Source of the DNA: Protea cynaroides
Taxonomy: Eukaryota > Streptophyta > Magnoliopsida > Proteales > Proteaceae
DNA: 64,000 nucleotides
Assembly: GCA_028583415.1 (NCBI GenBank)
Contig: CM053266.1
Span: forward strand, 3,605,217-3,669,216
Direction of reading: 5' to 3'
The notes under the pieces: model-generated
The model's input: the letters and a program-made list of their open reading frames with translations, nothing else
Told to the model about the DNA's origin: nothing
The model's database searches: none
Part shown: positions 57,570 through 64,000 of the stretch, piece after piece
Numbering within the stretch: the first letter of the stretch is position 1
Layout of the letters: each line of letters opens with the position of its first letter
Position numbers and translations under genes: made by a program

Positions 57570-58228
57570 ATATTATTTTAATTATTTGGATTTAGTAAAG
57601 ACATGTAATTGATATTTATTTATGTCTTAGTTGATACAGAATAATTTACTACTTAAATATGATTATCACATCTAGATTTCTCAGTTCATTTTATTATAAG
57701 ACTTTCGCTATTGTGTATTTACTCTAATTATGAATGTGGATGTATGAGGTTTAGATAAAATAGATATAGCCTACTCGAGATCCTGGTTGAACCGTTGGTT
57801 TGCTAGCGGTTCATCACACCATTCTGAATAGTGTGAAATTGGGGTGTGACAGAAGCACCTAAGAATGTTACGAAAATCAAAAGTTTCCTAGGTTTAGCTG
57901 GTTACTATCGATGATTTGTGGAAGATTACTCTAGAATCGCCATACCTCTCACCAGTCTGACAAAGAAAGGAGAAAAGTTTGTTTGGACCGATAAATGTGA
58001 AGAGTGTTTTCAAACATTGAATGCTAGATTGATATCAGCTCCCATCTTGACTATTCCGATCCCAGGACAACCATTTACCTTGTACACTGATGTGTCTGGG
58101 TTAGGTTTAGGATGTATGTTTATGCAAGGAGAACAAGTAATTGTGTATGCCTCAAGACAACTGAAGACACATGAGAAGAACTATCCCACTCATGACTTGG
58201 AATTAGCGGCAATAGTACATGGTGTTAA

Positions 58229-60531
58229 TGTCACACCCCAATTCCGTACCGTACAGAATGGTGTAATGAACCGCTAGCAAACCAATGGTTCAACCAGGAT
58301 CTCGAGTAGGCTATCCCCGTGTTATCTAAACTCCTACACATTCGTAATCATAATCAGAGTAAATACACAATAGCGGAAATCATATAATAAAATGAACTGA
58401 GAATCTTATGCGATATAAATATTAAATAGTAATTTATTCTGTATCAACTGAGACATAAATAATTATCAAATACATGTCTTTATTAAATTCAAATAAAGAA
58501 ACCTAAGAGAAATCTAATCGAATACACATGAGTTGCACTCACAAGAGGAGTCATGTGTATCTACTTCAGCTTCAGCTTCCATCGCCGCCACGTTCCCGTA
58601 TGCTGGAGCATTCATATAATCTTCAACCGTATAACCTGCATCACCAACTAAAAATATTCGACGTCGAGGGGTGAGCACACATCACGGCTCAGTGAGTAGA
58701 CAAAACAATGCAACAATACATATGCATGCAATCAATTCATATCTTTGGTCTGGTTTATAGTTTGCAATGCGCAATAGAAAGGTTGGGTGGTCAAAGGTTA
58801 ACGTTTATTGACCCCGCCTCTATACACAGGGTGTGGAAGTCCGCCCGAAGGTTAACGTTTATCGTCGTCCCCATCCACCCTAATCATGACATTATACAAC
58901 AAAGGTTAACGTTTATTGCTATATAATACTATACCAACACGTAAGCCCCTATTAGCGAGGGCTTGCAAACTGGGCTCCCAACTAACCAATCCTAATGCCA
59001 AATAGTGTATCCAAGGCCTCACCCCAGCATCCCTCAGAATGTCCATAGAGATAGAGCTAAGGCCCCCCGGTAGAGTCAGAGACTACAAGGACCGAGGCCA
59101 CCTCCCCTGATACTCTACGACATAATAGTTCTGCTAAAGTAATGGCGATACGATGATGCTAATGCACAAGACTTGAGTTAGAGATAGAGCTAAAGTGCTG
59201 AGACCCGCCAAAGGTTAACGTTTATTGATGTCCTCATCACACCTCCCCTGATACTAGCTCGCATCAAGTACACCAACCACACACATACAATCACATGCCT
59301 ATTCCTATCATCAACATCGTCATCATGTTATAAACAATAAAGTAAATATGCATGAACAAATAATAGAAATATTGGATGGCATGTTGTATGCACATTACAA
59401 ACATATTCGCATAGAATCAAGCATGACATTGGACTCAAGAAATAGAAAATAGTTTGTTATTAACCAGTTAGTTTAGAGTTTTGTTTCCTCACCTTAGCTT
59501 GCTAATATATACTTTTTCAAGCTTTAGAATCACCTTTATATTGTTATTATATTGCTAGAAGACCTAACAAAGTCGATAAAATTTAATTAGAATTTATTCT
59601 AAATTTAAAAACCATTCTGTTAACTGAGGGTCGGAGGTAGGGTCGGAGTCCTGATCGACCCTGGGTGCTACCCTCCCCAAACTCTGAACTTCCCGAACAC
59701 TGAGGGTCGATGGTCAGTATCACCTAGGGTCGGATGGTCATCGACCCTCGGTGCGACCCTCGATGCAGTTTGGTCCAGTTCCCTCTTTTAGTCCATTCTT
59801 CGTGCTTGGAATCCTATGGCTTGTCCCTACATTCCATTCTACATTCATTCCATGGTCGCAAACCATGTATAATCCACCTAGATAGTTTTCATGTAATCCC
59901 CCATGGTTTTCCATAAAAACCTAATCATGGGTTGATGGTTTCGGTTTCTCCGAGATCACATTCTCATCAATATCTAACCTAAGGTCTATAGAAACTCATG
60001 GAATTAGTATCCATACTTGAGAAGAATACTCCTTCTCTGCAACTCTTCTCTTTTGGCTAACTTCTCTTCTTTGCTTCACTTCTTCCTCTTTTCCTTCTCT
60101 TCTCTTTCTCTTAATTCAATTAGGGTTGTGAAAGGAGTGAAAGAGGCTTAGGGACGTCCTTTAAATAGAGTAGGAACATCCTAAATAAGTCCCATTGAGA
60201 TTAGGAAAGAATCCCAATCGAAAATTAGAAAATTTCCTAATTTCTATACCTTACGGTAACCGAGGGTCGATGGGAGGGTCGATGATCCTGTCGACCCTAG
60301 GGTTCAAGATGTCCGACCCCCCCTTCAAAATTGAGGGTCTGACTTTCTGCTTTGGGAGGTCCGACCCTGCTTAGCTGGGTATGCGACACTCCCTTCAAAT
60401 TAAGTGTTTTTGGGTCGATTTGATACCTGGGATCTCAATCTCCTTCACGCCCTTGGTCCATTTGACTCGACCATGATGGGTAAACCTGGTTCAAGGTGGT
60501 AAGACCGGGTTAGATTGACACGGGTCTTACA
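58229..60531 (-). repeat. Element H 3' LTR
   Basis: Plus-strand TGTCACACC...GGTCTTACA, 2303 bp. TATTTAAA (minus) at 60160-60167; donor-like CTCAA|GTATGG near 60016. Four copies of AAAGGTTAACGTTTATTG begin at 58793, 58848, 58901 and 59210, in the same places as the four copies in A, but with GTTTATTG for GGTTATTG throughout. Confidence 0.93.
58514..58635 (-). other. Conserved 39-codon LTR reading frame (H LTR)
   Basis: Intact, YTVEDYMNAPAYGNVAAM...THDSSCECNSCVFD with TAG, behind GTGATGCAG. Confidence 0.55.
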
Positions 60532-63500
60532 TCTCCCCCCTACTTATAAAAATTTCATCCTCGAAATTGTGCGTACCTTCTGAATCAAATAAGTGAGGGT
60601 ATTGCTTCCGCATAGCATTTTCTTCTTCCCATGTAATTTCTTCCATGTCTCTACTTCTCCATGTGACCTTAACATAATAGATATCTCGGTTGCGTAGACG
60701 TTGAACCTTTCGGCTGGTCATTTCTGTTGGTGTTACTTCAAATTTCAAATCATCAATCAAATTCGGTAAATCTACTGTCAACACGTGCGTTGGATCCTTG
60801 ACATACTTCTTCAATAGGGAAATGTGAAATACGTCATGCACACTTGACATAGATGGTGGTAGTGCTAACTGATAAGCCACTTTACCACACTTAGCTAGAA
60901 TTTCATACGGCCCGACATATCTTGGACTTAGTTTCCCTTTCTATCCGAACCTTTTCAATCCTCGCATAGGCGATACCTTCAAAAATACTTTATCACCTAC
61001 GGCGAACTCCAGATCTCTGCGTCGAGTATCTGCATATTGCTTCTGACGATTCTGAGCTATTCTTACTCTTTCCTTGATAATGTTGACCACTCGACAAGTC
61101 TCTTCAACAAATTCTGGCCCAACAATACTACGTTCTCCAACTTCATTCCAAAACAAAGGAGTTCGACACTTTCTGCCATACAGTGCCTCATAAGGTGACA
61201 TCTGTATAGTAGCCTGATAGCTATTGTTATAAGCGAACTCAATCAATGGTAACTTTTCATCCCATGATCCTTTGAAATCAATTACACATGCTCGTAGCAT
61301 ATCTTCTAGAATCTGGATTGTACGCTCTGACTGTCCGTCTGTCTTTGGGTGGAATGCGGTACTGAACTTCAATGTTGTACCCATAGCCTTTTGCAATCCT
61401 TCCCAAAACTTGGAAGTAAATCGTGGATCTCTATCAGACACAATGCTTTCTGAAACACCATGTAATCGAATAATATTATCCACATACAGCTTTGTTAACC
61501 TCTCTAGTGTATACTGAGGTCGTATCGGTATGAAGCGAGTTGTTTTAGTCAGACGGTCCACAATCACCCAAACTGCGTCAACTACTCGAGGAGTCAATGG
61601 TAGTCCCGTGACGAAGTCCATAGTGATGCAGTCCCATTTCCATGCTGGTTCCGGTAATGGCTGTAATAGTCCTGCGGATCTTTGTCATTCAGCCTTTACT
61701 TTTTGACAATTTAGGCATTGAGACACGAACTTGGCTACAGCTGCTTTCATTCCCCTCCACCAATATAGTTTCTTTATATTATGATACATTTTTGTACTTC
61801 CAGGATGTATCGAATAAATGGTGGTATGGGCTTCCTTCATCAGTCGGTGTCTAATGTCCATACTTTCTGTTTCAAGTACACATATTCTTCCTTTGTATTT
61901 CAGTACTTTCTCTTCGTCCAAGGTGAACTCAGGATTTGTCCTACCTTTCTCGATATCTTCTTGTATTGTTCTCAGATAAGGATCCGATTTGATAGCTGTC
62001 TTCACTTCATCCATTATGTCTGGTATAATTTTTAAAGCGGCGAACATATTTGAAAACCGATGAATGAACCCTTGGTTGGCTGATTCATCCGTTGCGTCTA
62101 TCACATACTGCTCGTTTTCGTGATTGAATACCATTCCAGTAGTACACATTGCTGCAATTGTGCTAACCTCTCCTTGCGATTTTATCATTGCTTTTCTGCT
62201 TAACGCGTCCGCTACTACGTTCGCTTTTCCCTGATGATACTGGATATCACAATCATAGTCTTTCAATAGTTTCAGCCATCTTCTTTGTCTCATATTCAAC
62301 TCCTTCTAATTAAATAGATAAGTAAGACTTTTATGGTCTGACTTAATATGAAATTTCTCTCCGTATAGGTAATGTCTCCATATCTTGACAGCATGCACTA
62401 CTGCTGCTAGCTCCAGATCATGAGTGGGATAATTTTTCTCATGTACCTTTAACTGTCTTGAAGCATAAGCAATCACTTGCTCTCCTTGCATAAGCACACA
62501 TCCCAGTCCCAGTCCCGATGCATCAGTGTATAAAGTAAATGTCTGTCCTGGAACGGGAATAGTCAAAATCGGAGCGGATATCAATTTGGTCTTCAGCGTT
62601 TGGAAACTCTTCTCACATTTGTCGGTCCACACAAACTTTTCACCTTTCTTAGTCAAACTTGTGAGAGGTACGGCAATCCGGGAATAGTCTTCTACGAATC
62701 TCCGATTATAACCAGCGAGACCCAAAAAACTTCTAATTTCTGAAATGCTCTTTGGTGCTTCCCACTTTACAATAGCCTCGATCTTGCTAGGGTCCACTTT
62801 GATTCCTTCAGCGGATACTACATGGCCTAAGAAGGCGACTTCACTTAGCCAAAACTCCCTTTGAAAATTTGGCATATAGCTTCTCTTTCCTTAAACGTTG
62901 TGGGGCAGCATTTAGGTTCTTTATATGAGTTTCTTCGTCCTTGGAATATACCAATATATCATCAATAAATACTATCACCGACGTATCCAACATATCATGG
63001 AAAACCCGGTTCATAAGTTCCATGAAAGTTGCTGGTGTGTTCGTTAATCCAAAAGACATGACCAAGAACTCATAATGTCCATATCTGGTCCTGAAAGCTG
63101 TCTTAGGAATATCACCCTCTTTAATCTTCAATTGATGATAGCCTGATTGAAGATCGATCTTAGAAAATACCTTTGCTCCTTGTAACTGATCAAACAAGTC
63201 ATTGATCCGTGGTAGTGGATATCGATTCTTGATTGTCAGTTTATTCAACTCTCGATAGTCGATGCATAATCGAACACTACCGTCCTTCTTCTTCACGAAT
63301 AACACCGGCGCTCCCCATGGTGATATACTAGGTTGAATATAACCCTTGTCCAGTAGTTCTTGTAGTTGCACTTTCAGTTCCTTCAGTTCCGTAGGAGCCA
63401 TTCTATAAGGTGCTTTTGATACGGGTACGGCTCCAGGTACAAGATCTATCACAAACTCTGTGGTTCGGTCAGGTGGTAAATCTGGTAGTTCCTCAGGAAA

Positions 63501-64000
63501 TACATCGGGATAGTCCCGCACGACTTCAATATCTTCCATTTGTGGTGCTTCCTTGGTTAGGTCGACCACTGATACAAGATACCCGACTGCCCCTTTCTCA
63601 AGGCATCTCTTAGCCTTTAGTGCTGAGAGTATGAGCTTGCGTCTACGGGGAAGTTTGGTTCCTGTAAAACTGAATTCTGCTCCTGCTTGGTCTTTAAATG
63701 TTAGCTTCTTTTCGGCGCATAGTAGGTTCGCAGAATGCCGAGCTAACCAGTCCATTCCCAAGATGACGTCAAAGTCTGCCATTTCAAGTTGTATCAAGGT
63801 TGCATCTAAGATTTTCTCACCAATGCGAACTGGACATGGTCATATCCTTTTTCTAATTCCACTTCTAACCCCATCGGTGATCGTACAAGTAATTTGTAGT
63901 CTAATGTTTTGATGGGTAAGTTTATCTTCTTTCCGAATGACACATATATAAATGAATGAGTAGCTCCTGAATCAAAGAGTACTCTGGCGGGTGCGCCATT
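60527..64000 (-). pseudogene. Element H pol
   Basis: Minus strand, from protease (LFDSGATHSF at the right edge; DSG at 63965-63973) through the linker, reverse transcriptase (KKKDGSVRLCIDYRELNKLT near 63260, YPLPRINDLFDQLQ, VFIDDILVYSKDE near 62960), RNase H (LYTDASGLGLGCVLMQ near 62505), integrase (CLNCQK near 61700; core TMDF, SDRDPRF, FHPKTDGQSERT near 61340) and chromodomain (60600-60760). Defects: a 2-base loss near 62860 and single stops at about 62306, 61685 and 60941; otherwise the frame is open and the catalytic residues are present. It is the most complete pol in the window. The stop codon again comes from the LTR start. Confidence 0.92.

Larger units (their letters stand above)
46758..57851 (+). 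mobile_element. Element E: complete chromovirus nested in C2 pol
   Basis: An 11.1-kb plus-strand element with a perfect GAAGC duplication (46753-46757 and 57852-57856). LTRs 46758-49039 and 55589-57851, primer site, antisense gene, gag, candidate intron, pol and polypurine tract are all in the expected order. The LTRs differ by only a few percent by eye, so it is young. It cannot be autonomous: reverse transcriptase has lost its N-terminal half and the other genes carry single stops or frameshifts. Confidence 0.94.
55589..57851 (+). repeat. Element E 3' LTR
   Basis: 2263 bp, nearly identical to the 5' LTR. Intact TATAAATA at 55964-55971; donor-like CTCAG|GTATGG near 56115; (GAT)n microsatellite 56781-56800; three AATAAACGTTAACCTTTG motifs (57165-57284). 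Confidence 0.94.
45502..58228 (+). pseudogene. Element C2 pol, split by element E
   Basis: Part one (45502-46757): protease with VLFDSGATHSFIT near 45535 and reverse transcriptase from KKKDGSVRLCIDYQELNKLT (46216) through YPLPRIDDLF and catalytic VFIDDILVYSKD near 46540-46575, up to IVKWEA. Frameshifts near 45890 and 45955 and stops near 46155, 46636 and 46662. Part two (57857-58228): APKNVTKIKSFLGLAG, then RNase H with LYTDVSGLGLGCMF (Ala of the usual TDASG is Val) and VIVYASRQLK, stopping at AAIVHGVN where H inserts. Integrase lies beyond the window. Confidence 0.86.
34812..64000 (+). mobile_element. Element C2: chromovirus interrupted by F, E and H
   Basis: Second unit of the C array. LTR 34812-37149; primer site 37153; antisense gene 37423-38421; a gap where F sits and about 0.9 kb is lost; gag 44139-45432; intron; pol 45502-46757. 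Then element E, pol resuming at 57857 and stopping at 58228 in RNase H, where element H enters. The remainder lies beyond the window. Removing E and one GAAGC copy restores the pol reading VKWEAPKNV. Confidence 0.82.
58229..64000 (-). mobile_element. Element H: 3' part of a chromovirus of the A subfamily
   Basis: Minus-strand element inserted in C2 RNase H. Its 3' LTR is at 58229-60531, followed by a polypurine tract (TCTCCCCCCTAC on the plus strand, 60532-60543) and pol up to the window edge in the protease. Its gag and 5' LTR should lie to the right. Left flank GTTAA (58224-58228). The LTR is close to A. Confidence 0.9.

Noticed and set aside
1..64000. Host plant protein-coding genes, tRNA or rRNA genes
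   Set aside because: Every long frame with recognisable protein content is retrotransposon-derived; I saw no cloverleaf-like tRNA or rRNA sequence. The only tRNA matches are the 12-base primer-binding sites.

Overview
The window looks like nuclear DNA of a large, repeat-rich flowering-plant genome. Almost everything in it belongs to LTR retrotransposons, nested inside one another. The signs are plant-type Ty3/gypsy chromovirus proteins (CCHC gag, DSG protease, FIDD reverse transcriptase, DDE integrase, C-terminal chromodomain), 12-base primer-binding sites matching the initiator-Met tRNA, 2.3 kb LTRs with TG...CA ends, and perfect or near-perfect 5-bp target duplications. I cannot name the species. 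I found no host gene, tRNA, rRNA or CRISPR array.

The nesting order can be read from the target duplications. Host element B lies on the minus strand: protease at 1-324, gag at 12022-12875 and 17396-17914, an antisense gene at 18204-27132, and a truncated 5' LTR at 27423-28030. Element A (325-12021, minus, duplication CACAA) sits inside B's short gag-protease intron. A giant solo LTR, G1 (12876-17395), sits in B's gag. Solo LTR D (18567-26375) sits in B's antisense gene and is itself split by a second giant solo LTR, G2 (20680-26158, duplication ATAAC). A plus-strand LTR-internal-LTR-internal array, C then C2, begins at 28031 inside B's LTR and runs past the right edge. C2 is interrupted by half-element F (38422-43885, minus), complete element E (46758-57851, plus, duplication GAAGC) and the 3' end of element H (58229-64000, minus).

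The chromoviruses (A, B, C, C2, E, F, H) are one lineage, probably Tekay/Del-like. They share several features that a standard gag-pol annotation would miss. (1) Gag and protease are separated by a 68-71 nt segment with GT...AG ends, a conserved branch-point-like GACTAA and in-frame stops. Removing it joins gag to protease in frame, so splicing may choose between Gag and Gag-Pol. (2) Between the primer-binding site and gag lies an antisense gene of about 450 codons, with its own upstream intron of 441-444 nt. (3) Every LTR that covers the position carries a 122-nt block behind an acceptor-like AG. It encodes exactly 39 codons plus stop, shows no indels in ten copies, and differs mostly at silent positions. 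(4) Two short motifs recur at fixed places in LTRs and leader, and each family carries its own version at all of those places.

Most coding copies are broken by stops, frameshifts or deletions. A and E look youngest, because their LTR pairs are nearly alike and their target duplications are intact. All coordinates were read by eye and may be off by a base or two at domain edges.
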